Shown here: piece by piece, positions 34,642 through 43,680 of the stretch
Position numbering within the stretch: the first letter of the stretch is position 1
Layout: each line of letters opens with the position of its first letter
Assembly (NCBI RefSeq): GCF_963664965.1
Contig: NZ_OY761823.1
Coordinates: forward strand, 506,001 to 570,000
From: an uncultured Pseudodesulfovibrio sp.
Lineage (GTDB): Bacteria > Desulfobacterota > Desulfovibrionia > Desulfovibrionales > Desulfovibrionaceae
Reading direction: 5' to 3'
DNA: 64,000 nucleotides
The notes under the pieces: generated by a model
Seen by the model: only the letters and a program-made list of their open reading frames with translations
What the model was told of the DNA's origin: nothing
Database searches by the model: none
Program-made: the position numbers and the translations under genes

Positions 34642-37600
34642 CTATGTCTTGGGAAACAAACGCGCCAAAGCCACTTCGATTTCTTCCAGCTCAACGGGTT
34701 TGGCAATGTAATCGTTCATCCCGACGCCAAGGAAGGTTTCCCGGTCTCCGCTCATGGCGTGGGCGGTCATGGCGATCACCGGTATGTTCGGGTCACCATG
34801 TCCTCCTTTTCTAATACGATTGGTGGTTTCCACTCCATCCATTCCGGCCATCTGGATGTCCATGAATACTGCGTCAAAGGAACGTTGTCCAAGACTGTCG
34901 AGCGCTTCCTGCCCGTTGGACGCCGTTTCCGCCACATGCCCGAGCTTGCCCAGCATGCGCGCCGCCATCAGCCGGTTGACCCGGTTGTCCTCGACAACCA
35001 GCAGCCGGAGGCCCTTCCTGCCCGAAACAAGACGCGAATGATGGCCACCCTCCGCTCCCTGCGCCGGATCATAACCGAGATTCAGGCTCAGATAGACCGT
35101 GGTGCCGCGCCCTTCCTCACTTTCCACAGACAGCACACCGCCGAGGAGGTCTGCCAGCCGCTTGACAATGCCCAGCCCGAGACCGGTTCCCTGATGCCGC
35201 CGCACATATGATCCGTCCACTTGGGTAAACGGTTCGAATATCTGGCTGATCTTGTCATCCGGGATGCCGATGCCGGTGTCCCTGACGCTGATGAGCACCC
35301 GCACCGTACGGGCATTCGGATTTCTTCCGAGCAGGTCCACTCCGACTTCCACGCCGCCTGATTCCGTAAACTTGAGCGCATTGCCCACCAGATTGAAAAC
35401 AACCTGCCGCAACCGGCTCTTTCCGCCGACCAGCAGGCCCGGAACGGAACGGCCGATGCGACTGGTCAGCTCAAGCCCCTTGTCGCGGGCATGCCCCTGA
35501 AACGTGGACAGCACATCCCGCAGAAAATGGTCAAGGGTGAACGGCTCGGTCACGACCTCCATGCGTCCCGCCTCGATCTTGGAAAAATCAAGAATATCGT
35601 TGATTATGGACAGCAGGCTCCGTCCTGAAGCCAGAGCCGTATCCACATAATCACGCTGTTCCTCGGAAAGCTCGGTGGTCTGCACCAACTGAAGCATTCC
35701 GAGCACGCCGTTGAGCGGTGTCCTGACCTCGTGGCTCATGTTTGCCAGAAACTCACTCTTGGACTCGTTGGCAGCCTCGGCCTGCTCCTTGGCCTTGAGC
35801 AGGTCGCGGTCATTGGCCTTGCGTTCGATGGCCAGCGCTATCTGCTCCGAGACCGAAACGGTCAGGTCAACATCCCTTGGGGCGTATTGATAAGGATTGG
35901 AATAGGACTGCACGGCCATGACGCCCACAACCTCTCCCCGGACCCTGAGAGGCACGCCGAGCCATGCTTCGGAGCGGGGACCGATCATGTTGTCTTCCAC
36001 AATCCCCTTGCTGTGCAAATAGTCTTCACGCACCATGTACACGGCATCCTGCGCCCCGGTGCCAAGGCCATGGGCAGGCATGTCAGGCAGCTTCTTCCGC
36101 GTGATGAGCAGCGGCCTGCCGGAATGGATGACTTCAACGGAAAGACTGCCGAGATCCTCATCTTTCACGTTGAATACGGACCCTCGCTGGCTGTCATCCA
36201 CCTCATCCTCATAGTATGTGAACTCAAGAAGGGACCGGCTCTTGTCCAGCAGGGCTATGAAAAAGTTCGAAGCGCTTATGTGCCTGTTCAGGATGTCATG
36301 AATACGCACATACAGATCATCCAGATCGGAAGTGGTGCTCACCGCTGCGGAAATACGGTACAGCATGCTGGTCACGGTCTCGTTGTACCGACGTTCCGTG
36401 ACGTCCACCACAGTCCAGATCACCCCTTGATCCAGATCGGAACGGTCCACGGGACGGGCAAACAGATTGACCCATACCGTTGTTCCATCAGGCTTGATAA
36501 ACGCCTGTTCCGTATTGAATTCCCCCTGCGATACCAGATCATGACGGCAACGCCTGCGGAAACTCTGATACTCCTTGACCGAACGGAACAGCCGCCCCGC
36601 ATCCGTGCTTATCAGGCTGTCCGGCGCATATCCGAAAATTTCCGCACACCGATTGTTGAGCCGGACAATGGTCTCATCGTTGAACAGGCCGATGCCGATA
36701 AAGGCGTTATGATGAATGGCCTCCATCTCGTCGAGCGTTTCGCGCAGACGGTTTTCCGCCATTTTGCGTTCGGTGATGTCGATCAGGGAGGCAATGGACT
36801 TGTCCGTGCCGGGAAGCATGTTGATTTCCCCGTGTAGATGACGCAACTCCCCGGATCGTGTTTTGAACTGGAATTCATACGCATTGGGCACTGCGGAAGG
36901 ATTGATTCGCCGTGCCTCATGGTATTTCAGCATCCGTGGAAGTTCTTCATCAGGAATGAATTGGGTCCACTTGAGCCTTCCTTCCACCTCATCGCAACTG
37001 TAGCCGCTCTGCTCGACAAACTGCTGGTTGGCCATGGCGATGGTCATATCACTGTTAATGATGACCGTGGCCGACCCGGTTGATTCGAACATGGCCCGAT
37101 ACTGCTGTTCGCTTTCGCGACGAGCCTTTTCGGCCTCGACCCGGAACGTCATGTCACGCATGACCGCAACGCACCCTCCTTCCCACCCCATATCGGGCTT
37201 GAGAAGAGAGACCGACGTTTCCATGGTGACCGCCCTGCCATGGCGGGAATTGAAGGACCACTCGCCGACCCACGCCCCCGAACCAAGCAACATCGGCTCC
37301 ATGATGGACCGAAGCTGCTGAAAATCCTGTTCGTTTCTATGAAGCAGTTTCACGGACTGCCCGATTATTTCCCCTTTTTTGAATCCGAGCTTGGCAATGG
37401 TTGCCGTGTTCACGTCTGTAATACGCAGGTTCTTGTCCACAAGCAGGATGGGGTCCACCGACCCTTCAAAAATGGCACGAAAGTGCTCACGGCTTTCCAG
37501 AATGGCGCGCTGCGCCTCTTCCGACTCGGTCACATCGCGTGAAACCGTGGCCACATGCGTCACACTGCCATCCGCATCGAAATACGGAGACATCACTACT

Positions 37601-39051
37601 TCGTAATACCGTCGCTCCCTGACCGGAAACGAAAACCACGCCTTGTATGAAACGGTCTTGCCTTTCAGGCAATTCTCGAAATGGGGCCGGATTCGCAATT
37701 CAAAGATTTCCTCGCCCCACACCTCGGACTGGGAACGGCCCACTATTTCTTCACGACTGCACTTGTGCTGCTCAAGATAGGCGGCATTGGCGGCCTCGAA
37801 CACGAAATCCCGGTTGCACAGGGTCATCAGATCATGAGAGGCATTGGCTATAAACTCGAACCTACGCAGAATCGCTTCAAGATCCTTGCGCTTCGTGATG
37901 TCGGAAAAAGTGATGAAAACAGCTGGCTTGCCATCCATTTCAAGCGGCACGGCCGACGCCAGCGCCCAGAAACGGGATCCGTCGCAGCGAAGCATCTCCA
38001 CTTCCCTGCCCCGGATGCTCCCTTCCCGCTGCATCAATTGTCTCAGTTCTTCATGGTCCGCAGGGTTGGCGTAAAAATTCCTGGTTGAAAGCCCTGTCAC
38101 ATCAGCTGGTTCCGCTCCAAACTGGGCAATCCCCTGCCGGTTCACAAAAAGAATCCGCCTGTTCTCTGCTCCCACGATGATGACAGGCAGGGGCGACGAC
38201 TCCAGCAGCGTGCGAAACATTTCCTCGCTTTGCCGCAGATTCCGCTCGATTTCCTTCTGCCGCGAAATATCCGTAACAACGCCGACGATGCCGCCCGGTT
38301 CCCCGTTGCCTCCGTTGAACAACGCTTTACGAAGAAGATACTCCCGGAATTCGCCGTTGATCGAGACCGAACTCTCGAATTCCTGTGATCCGCCCGATTC
38401 CTTGAGTTCCTGATCTTTTGCAAGATAGAGATCCGTCTCGAACTGGGGTGCGAAATCTTCTATGCACCTGCCCAAAAGCTGCTCTCTGGGTAGACCGGCG
38501 AGTTTCTCGAAGGCCGCATTGCAGCCAATGTACCGACCGTCCATATCCTTGTAGAAAATCTGGTTGGGAATAGCGTCGATCAGCGTCTGCACGAACGAGA
38601 GCTGTGTCCTGAGGTCCTCCTCCGCCCGCAGACGTTCCGAGGTCTCAAAATCAAGCCTTTCACGCTGGGACCGAAGAAAGGAGGCACGCCCAAGCGTCTT
38701 GAGCAGGGACTGGTGCAGATCGCTCAGCACTTCCTCGTTCTTGATGACGAAATCCCATGCGCCCTTGCGAATGGCCTTGACCGCATCTCCAGTTTCACTT
38801 TCACCGGAAATGACAATGAGCGGCACTTCCGCGGAACAGTCAGCCAACTCCGCAAGCACTGCGAGGCCGTCCATTCCCGGCATTCGCAGATCAATCAGGA
38901 CAGCATCCGGCTTCTGCTCCATGAACAGCTCAATCCCCTGGGCACCGTCGCCTGCCTCAATAACGGAATAACCGCATTCAGCAAGGTGATGCGCCACGAG
39001 TGCCCTGAAAGCCGGGTTGTCGTCGATTGCCAGTATCCGGTAGTTTTTCAA
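34642..39051 (-). CDS. Giant cytoplasmic hybrid histidine kinase with six PAS domains
   Basis: This 1469-residue protein has no transmembrane segment. Order: receiver (about 1-125, D54 in VLIDLRMPGMDG), a coiled-coil link, six PAS domains (about 150-265, 275-390, 395-515, 520-640, 645-760, 765-885), GAF (about 900-1065), HisKA with H1107 in MSHEVRTPLNG, HATPase (about 1200-1320, with DTGIGIPDDK and GTGLGLGIVKRL), and a C-terminal receiver with D1398 in FMDIQMAGMDG. The N-terminal receiver would take phosphate from another kinase, making this a downstream integrator. A glycosyltransferase gene follows after 6 bases. The ligands are not evident. Confidence 0.92.
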   Translation of the reverse strand: MKNYRILAIDDNPAFRALVAHHLAECGYSVIEAGDGAQGIELFMEQKPDAVLIDLRMPGMDGLAVLAELADCSAEVPLIVISGESETGDAVKAIRKGAWDFVIKNEEVLSDLHQSLLKTLGRASFLRSQRERLDFETSERLRAEEDLRTQLSFVQTLIDAIPNQIFYKDMDGRYIGCNAAFEKLAGLPREQLLGRCIEDFAPQFETDLYLAKDQELKESGGSQEFESSVSINGEFREYLLRKALFNGGNGEPGGIVGVVTDISRQKEIERNLRQSEEMFRTLLESSPLPVIIVGAENRRILFVNRQGIAQFGAEPADVTGLSTRNFYANPADHEELRQLMQREGSIRGREVEMLRCDGSRFWALASAVPLEMDGKPAVFITFSDITKRKDLEAILRRFEFIANASHDLMTLCNRDFVFEAANAAYLEQHKCSREEIVGRSQSEVWGEEIFELRIRPHFENCLKGKTVSYKAWFSFPVRERRYYEVVMSPYFDADGSVTHVATVSRDVTESEEAQRAILESREHFRAIFEGSVDPILLVDKNLRITDVNTATIAKLGFKKGEIIGQSVKLLHRNEQDFQQLRSIMEPMLLGSGAWVGEWSFNSRHGRAVTMETSVSLLKPDMGWEGGCVAVMRDMTFRVEAEKARRESEQQYRAMFESTGSATVIINSDMTIAMANQQFVEQSGYSCDEVEGRLKWTQFIPDEELPRMLKYHEARRINPSAVPNAYEFQFKTRSGELRHLHGEINMLPGTDKSIASLIDITERKMAENRLRETLDEMEAIHHNAFIGIGLFNDETIVRLNNRCAEIFGYAPDSLISTDAGRLFRSVKEYQSFRRRCRHDLVSQGEFNTEQAFIKPDGTTVWVNLFARPVDRSDLDQGVIWTVVDVTERRYNETVTSMLYRISAAVSTTSDLDDLYVRIHDILNRHISASNFFIALLDKSRSLLEFTYYEDEVDDSQRGSVFNVKDEDLGSLSVEVIHSGRPLLITRKKLPDMPAHGLGTGAQDAVYMVREDYLHSKGIVEDNMIGPRSEAWLGVPLRVRGEVVGVMAVQSYSNPYQYAPRDVDLTVSVSEQIALAIERKANDRDLLKAKEQAEAANESKSEFLANMSHEVRTPLNGVLGMLQLVQTTELSEEQRDYVDTALASGRSLLSIINDILDFSKIEAGRMEVVTEPFTLDHFLRDVLSTFQGHARDKGLELTSRIGRSVPGLLVGGKSRLRQVVFNLVGNALKFTESGGVEVGVDLLGRNPNARTVRVLISVRDTGIGIPDDKISQIFEPFTQVDGSYVRRHQGTGLGLGIVKRLADLLGGVLSVESEEGRGTTVYLSLNLGYDPAQGAEGGHHSRLVSGRKGLRLLVVEDNRVNRLMAARMLGKLGHVAETASNGQEALDSLGQRSFDAVFMDIQMAGMDGVETTNRIRKGGHGDPNIPVIAMTAHAMSGDRETFLGVGMNDYIAKPVELEEIEVALARLFPKT

Positions 39052-39214
39052 AACCGATTTTCCTCTTTTTAGCTTCTAAAGAGGTACGCTATTTCCCCCG
39101 AAAAATGAAGATGGAGCCATGGTTTTCATTTATCAGGATAAAACGCCGTGCACCTTGTGTCATGCCCCCGAACCGGGTAGTAGGGAATGACTACACCCAC
39201 AGGAGAGAACCTTG

Positions 39215-39979
39215 ATGAAAAAACTGCTGATCGCCGCATTGCTGACCCTTACCGCGCTGGGCACCGCAGCCTTTGCCCAACCAGTCACCTTTGTTGCAGA
39301 TATTGATTTCGCACCCTACTCCATGATTTCCGAAGGCAACCCCGCCGGGATCGACGTAGAAGTGCTCAACGAGGCAGCCCGCAGGGCCGGAGTCGAAATA
39401 GAAATCCAGTTCCAGCCATGGAAAAAAGTGATTGAAATGGTCGAAAACGGCACTTGTGACGGCTCCTTTGCCTTTTTCAAGACTCCCGAACGCGAGAAGA
39501 CCGCCATATTCATGGAGGCCTCGCCGCTGCACTACAGCAATTACGTTCTCTTCACCAAGGTGGGCGACAAATTTTCCTTCAGCACCTACGACGACCTTAC
39601 CGGCAAGAGCATAGGCCGCGTGGCTGGCACCGACCTCGGCAAGCAATTCGAAGAAGCGTTCACGCATGGCAAATTCACCCTCAAGGAATACCCGAATCTC
39701 GGCGCCGCGCTCAAAGGGTTGATTCTTGATGAAATTCAGGCATATGCAGGCAACATCGATGTTACCTACTACCGGCTCAAAAACATGGGCATGACCAGCT
39801 CCATCGTGTATCTGCCGAAAAAACTCCTGCCGCAGCGTCCCGCCTACATGGTCATGTCCCGCGCATCCAAGTATCCCGACAAGGACCGCATCATGCAGGG
39901 TCTGGAACGCGCCCTCGACCAAATGCGTAAGGATGGAACCTACAACAAGATAGCCCGACGGTATCTGCTCAGATTTTAG
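39215..39979 (+). CDS. Periplasmic solute-binding protein (family 3)
   Basis: This 254-residue protein has a signal peptide (KKLLIAALLTLTALGTAAFA, cleavage near residue 21-22) and a bacterial extracellular solute-binding family 3 domain: PVTFVADIDFAPYSMISEGNPAGIDVEVLNEAARRAG, PWKKVIEMVENGTCDGSFAFFKTPERE, SPLHYSNYVLF. Such proteins bind amino acids or similar solutes. No ABC permease or ATPase is adjacent, so it may be a stand-alone binding or sensor protein. The ATG at 39215 follows AGGAGA at good spacing. A strong terminator follows the stop. Confidence 0.88.
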   Translation: MKKLLIAALLTLTALGTAAFAQPVTFVADIDFAPYSMISEGNPAGIDVEVLNEAARRAGVEIEIQFQPWKKVIEMVENGTCDGSFAFFKTPEREKTAIFMEASPLHYSNYVLFTKVGDKFSFSTYDDLTGKSIGRVAGTDLGKQFEEAFTHGKFTLKEYPNLGAALKGLILDEIQAYAGNIDVTYYRLKNMGMTSSIVYLPKKLLPQRPAYMVMSRASKYPDKDRIMQGLERALDQMRKDGTYNKIARRYLLRF

Positions 39980-39993
39980 ACGCACTCAAAAGG

Positions 39994-40027
39994 AAAGCCC
40001 CGGAAGCAGACGCTTCCGGGGCTTTTT
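39994..40027 (+). terminator. Rho-independent terminator, probably bidirectional
   Basis: AAAGCCCCGGAAGC pairs with GCTTCCGGGGCTTT around a 4-base loop and ends in TTTTTC on the plus strand. It sits between the convergent genes ending at 39979 and 40070. Confidence 0.85.
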
Positions 40028-40069
40028 CATGTAAATATCTCCGGCATCAGCCGGACAACCGGAACAGGT

Positions 40070-40858
40070 CTACCGCACGGCAGTCAGCACGTCGGCCAGC
40101 TCCCGGACAACCCCCCTGCCTCCGGCGGCCTCGGTCACATAATCGGCAAGGGCGAGAATGGCCGGATGCGAATCCGCAGGAGCGACCTTAAACCCGGCAA
40201 GCCCCATGGCGTCGGAATCATTGACGTCATTGCCGACATACAGCAGATCACCGAGGCTGACGTTCTTGCTTGCGGCGAGTTCGATCAGTGCGGAACCCTT
40301 GTCCGCAACGCCATGAACGGCTTCAATGCCGATCTTTTCGGCACGGGCACGGACCACGGGATTGGTTTCGGTACTGAGAATGCACTGCACAATGCCGAGT
40401 TTGCGGATCATGTTGATGCCGAGACCGTCGCTCCGGTTCGCGGCAACGCTCTCAAGGCCGTTCTGATCGACGAAAACACGATTGTCGGTCATGACACCGT
40501 CAAAATCGTACACAACGAGCTTCACGGCTTCGGAACCGGGCAGGCCCCGCGGAACGAGCATGAGCAATTCGCCGTCCGGCCCGAGATACAGGGGAATGTC
40601 CTCAAAAAGTTTCTCGGCCCGTCCGCCACCGTTGTTCATGATGGCATCGGCCGCCTTGGCCGGGTCAGCCACTTCAACCGTATGGACGATGCAGCCGCCC
40701 GTGGGTCCCTGATCGACCTGCATGAGACGCAGCGACTGACCGTACGGGCCGACCAGAAGCGTATCCCAGGCCAATGCATAGCCGAGGCTTTTCTCGTAAA
40801 AACGGGCGGATTTCTCGATGTCGCGCACCAACAGGGTCACAGTGGGATGAACGGCCAT
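40070..40858 (-). CDS. VOC-HAD fusion protein (glyoxalase-like plus KdsC-like phosphatase)
   Basis: This 262-residue protein joins two unrelated domains. Residues 1-105 are a VOC/glyoxalase-like domain (VTLLVRDIEKSARFYEKSLGYAL). Residues about 110-260 are a HAD phosphatase of the KdsC/sialate C-terminal type: VVYDFDGVMTDN (nucleophile D118, acid D120), a CILSTETNPVVRARAEKIGIE middle, VHGVADKGSALIEL with the conserved lysine, and LLYVGNDVNDSDAM. KdsC-type HADs hydrolyse sugar-acid phosphates. The pairing is unusual and suggests one substrate or regulator shared by both parts. No capsule or Kdo genes are next to it. Confidence 0.8.
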   Translation of the reverse strand: MAVHPTVTLLVRDIEKSARFYEKSLGYALAWDTLLVGPYGQSLRLMQVDQGPTGGCIVHTVEVADPAKAADAIMNNGGGRAEKLFEDIPLYLGPDGELLMLVPRGLPGSEAVKLVVYDFDGVMTDNRVFVDQNGLESVAANRSDGLGINMIRKLGIVQCILSTETNPVVRARAEKIGIEAVHGVADKGSALIELAASKNVSLGDLLYVGNDVNDSDAMGLAGFKVAPADSHPAILALADYVTEAAGGRGVVRELADVLTAVR

Positions 40859-40959
40859 GGCAGCTCCTTGATTTCGTATGGGGGCGCGTCAGATTACCGC
40901 GTGCGGGCCACTCATGCAACCAGTCGCAAAATAAGGGTTCCAAGCAGGATATCGCGGCG

Positions 40960-41556
40960 TTACGTCCTGAGTCCATCCAGCAGGAGGTCTATCTGCGGTT
41001 CCATGAAGGAAAACACGGTATCGGCATTGAAATCAGCAGCACGAATGCCCACGGTGACCATGGAAGTCAGATAAAATGAAATGATCGCCCTGACAGCCGC
41101 GTTGACGTTCGCGTCCTTGCGAATCTCACCGTTACGCACACCCTTTTCAAAGAGCGTGGCAAACTCGATGGAAAGCCGCCAGATAACCTGATCCAGCCCT
41201 GAAGACCACGGTTCGCGCCCCATCAGCGCATTGGTGACAAACAGTTTTGTCTGGTCCTTGTGCGTCTCCACGAAGTCAAGACGGGTACGGATGATGAACT
41301 TGACCGTCTCCCCGAGCGAAGCATCCGGCATTTTTTCCAGATACTCCTGCTGCATATGGTCAATTTCCTCGTTTTGGGCATTGAGAATCAGCAACGACTT
41401 GTTGCCGAAGAAGCTGGTAATGTCATGCACCGTGACCCCGGCCCGGTCAGCAATTTTCGACAGGGTGGCCTTCTTGACACCCATTTCCGCAAAACAGGTG
41501 TTGGCCGCCTCTAGAATCGCCTTGCGAACATCCTGCGGATTTCGTTTTTCCACCAT
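40960..41556 (-). CDS. TetR-family transcriptional regulator
   Basis: This 198-residue protein has an N-terminal TetR DNA-binding domain (ILEAANTCFAEMGVKKATLSKIADRAGVTVHDITSFFGNKSLL, about 14-56) and an all-helical ligand-binding domain. The helix-turn-helix is intact. The ATG lies at 41556. It is followed downstream on the same strand by the VOC-HAD gene (101-base gap); its targets are unknown. An inverted repeat at 41701-41720 in its upstream region is a possible operator. Confidence 0.88.
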   Translation of the reverse strand: MVEKRNPQDVRKAILEAANTCFAEMGVKKATLSKIADRAGVTVHDITSFFGNKSLLILNAQNEEIDHMQQEYLEKMPDASLGETVKFIIRTRLDFVETHKDQTKLFVTNALMGREPWSSGLDQVIWRLSIEFATLFEKGVRNGEIRKDANVNAAVRAIISFYLTSMVTVGIRAADFNADTVFSFMEPQIDLLLDGLRT

Positions 41557-41700
41557 TTGCTACTCCCCTGAAATGCAGCCCGTGACATATGACCGCCAAA
41601 TTTGGGAGCATTGTAGCACAGGTCGTCAAAGGCAGAAAGCGCTTGATAATTTTGTGCCTTCATGCCCTTCACCGGGTCTGCCAAACCATATAAACAGCCT

Positions 41701-41720
41701 GCTATATATCAGAATATAGC
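41701..41720. promoter_or_regulatory. Inverted repeat upstream of tetR, candidate operator
   Basis: GCTATAT (41701-41707) and ATATAGC (41714-41720) form a perfect 7-base inverted repeat with a 6-base spacer. It lies 145 bases upstream of the TetR-family start, within a very AT-rich intergenic region. Confidence 0.35.
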
Positions 41721-41755
41721 AAACTATTTATAATCAACAACAATCTGAAATATAT

Positions 41756-42979
41756 TTAATTTTTAAGAACTTCAAGAATTTCGATATTGGCCGCCTGCCA
41801 TGCAGGGTACGCACCGGCAGCGATACCGAGTACACAGGAACCGACAAGGGTAAGCAGCAGGCTCGCCGGTTCAAGAACGATCGGCAGACCTGCGATGGAG
41901 CAGCCCACAGAGACAAGAATGACGGTCACGACAACACCACATGCTCCGCCGATACCGGCCATGAGACCGGACTCGAAAAGAAACTGGCGAACGATGTCAC
42001 GGCGGCGTCCTCCCACTGCACGGCGAACGCCGATTTCTATGCGGCGGGCACGGACAACCAGGATCATGATGGAAAGAATGCCCAGACCTCCCACGGCAAA
42101 GGAGATGGAGGACGTGATACCCCCCAGCACGGCCATGAGTTCAAGAGCCTGCTGTTGCAGTTTGATGACGTCCTTGGGCGACATGGTGCTGAAATCGTCA
42201 TTTTGACCTTCACCAATGCCGTGCCGTTCCCGCATGACCGCGGTTGCGGACGCCTTCACCTGATCAAGGTCCGCTCCGTTGGCCAACCGCAGGAACACGC
42301 CGCTGATCCAGTCCTGATTGCTGGTCCGCCGCATATAGGTGGTGATAGGAATGAACAGGTATTCATCCTGATCTTCCCCTGAAAGGTCCGCCCCCTTGGG
42401 CTCCATCACGCCGATCACCCGGAAACTCGCCCGATACAGATAGATGGATTGCCCGATCGCCTTTCCCGTTTCTCCGAACAGTCGCTCGGCCACCGCCTGC
42501 CCGAGCACACAGACCTTGGCACGAGAATCAACCTCGGCCTTGCTGAAGAACCGCCCGGATTCCGGATAGAAATTCCTGATTATCTGATAGTTGGGTTCTG
42601 TTGCGAGCAGCTTGGCCGTAATGGCATTCCCGCCGCCGCGCACCTGCATGTTGGTCATGACATACGGGGTTCCCTCAAGGATTGAAGGGACACCGTCAAT
42701 GACGGCATGGGCGTCCGACAGGCTGAAATTGCGCGCCACGCCGAAAGTACGCACCCCGCCACGCTTGCGGAAACGAATCTGCCCCGCCATGACCACGTAC
42801 AGATTCGGACCGAGCTTTTCCGTCTCAAGCTGGGTCTGCTTCGCCATGATCTTTGAGGCGTGTTCCACTCCGGTAAATGCCAGCGCACCGAGAAACACCC
42901 CCACCATGGCGAGGATGGCCCTCCACTTGTGAGCGGAAAGCGAAGACAGGGCTATGCTGAGATTGAGTGGTAATCGCAT
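41756..42979 (-). CDS. MacB/FtsX-type ABC transporter permease
   Basis: This 407-residue permease has the MacB layout: an N-terminal transmembrane helix (AILAMVGVFLGALAFTGV, about 20-37), a large periplasmic MacB-PCD domain (about 50-270), and three C-terminal transmembrane helices with the signature RRIEIGVRRAVGGRRRDIVRQFLFESG (about 312-338). It would work with an ABC ATPase, yet none is coded next to it. It lies downstream of the lar genes and DUF3431 on the same strand, with a 29-base gap. The substrate is unknown. Confidence 0.88.
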   Translation of the reverse strand: MRLPLNLSIALSSLSAHKWRAILAMVGVFLGALAFTGVEHASKIMAKQTQLETEKLGPNLYVVMAGQIRFRKRGGVRTFGVARNFSLSDAHAVIDGVPSILEGTPYVMTNMQVRGGGNAITAKLLATEPNYQIIRNFYPESGRFFSKAEVDSRAKVCVLGQAVAERLFGETGKAIGQSIYLYRASFRVIGVMEPKGADLSGEDQDEYLFIPITTYMRRTSNQDWISGVFLRLANGADLDQVKASATAVMRERHGIGEGQNDDFSTMSPKDVIKLQQQALELMAVLGGITSSISFAVGGLGILSIMILVVRARRIEIGVRRAVGGRRRDIVRQFLFESGLMAGIGGACGVVVTVILVSVGCSIAGLPIVLEPASLLLTLVGSCVLGIAAGAYPAWQAANIEILEVLKN

Positions 42980-43008
42980 ATTCGACTCCGGACCGGCTGC
43001 TGTCGGGA

Positions 43009-43680
43009 TTATTCCTGTTTATACTCCGCCTTGTTCCATGCGGTATTACCGTTGAAAACATACTGCCAGAGACGCTCAAGGGCATGGCCAGTATTATGGG
43101 CATCGTCCGGGTCTGCTTCTATCAACTGCAAGGCATATTTGTAAAACTCCAGTGGCCGGGTACGGATACGTTCTCCGGAAACCGCAAAATTTCCCGTAGG
43201 AGCACGAGCGATTATCTGAGCAGGCGGAGCGGCATCGAAAAGCTTTGAAAACAGGTCGCCTACCGGGATATCGCGACCCCATCCAGCCCAGCGCCCTTCG
43301 TTTTCCGGCTTGTGCAGATCATGTGGACGCCCCAAGTGGTCGCATTTCAGCTTGAACCAGGCAAATCCCCTGAACGGCACCCCTCGTTCCACAACATCCG
43401 CAATCATCTTCCGCAACATCCCGGCATCGCCCTTGCCGTGTTCATCAATGTGATCAAACGGATCGCCCTGCAAAAAGACGCAGGTGGTGGCAAGCCTGTC
43501 GTAATTCCGCACGATATGTGTCAGGTAGGTATGCCCTTCCCGCCCGATGTTCGGGAGCGGCGTGGCTTTGGTTACCATATCGCCCCCCTTGTCATACACA
43601 ATGAAATCATAGCCGAGTTCGTCTACCCAGGCGACGTTTTCAGCGTATCTCGCCACGATCACTTCGACATTATCACGCAT
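43009..43680 (-). CDS. DUF3431-family protein
   Basis: This 223-residue protein matches the DUF3431 family, known mainly from fungi and scattered bacteria: VEVIVARYAENVAWVDELGYDFIVYDKGG and LPNIGREGHTYLTHIVRNYDRLATTCVFLQGDPFDH are typical. Its N-terminal part resembles glycosyltransferase-like folds. The function is unknown. It overlaps the larC stop by 8 bases, so it occupies the place where LarC2 would be expected, but it has no resemblance to LarC2. No signal peptide. Confidence 0.75.
   Translation of the reverse strand: MRDNVEVIVARYAENVAWVDELGYDFIVYDKGGDMVTKATPLPNIGREGHTYLTHIVRNYDRLATTCVFLQGDPFDHIDEHGKGDAGMLRKMIADVVERGVPFRGFAWFKLKCDHLGRPHDLHKPENEGRWAGWGRDIPVGDLFSKLFDAAPPAQIIARAPTGNFAVSGERIRTRPLEFYKYALQLIEADPDDAHNTGHALERLWQYVFNGNTAWNKAEYKQE

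Noticed and set aside
43673..43680. Programmed frameshift joining larC with the next ORF
   Set aside because: The downstream ORF is DUF3431 and does not resemble LarC2, and the histidine run ends in a normal stop.
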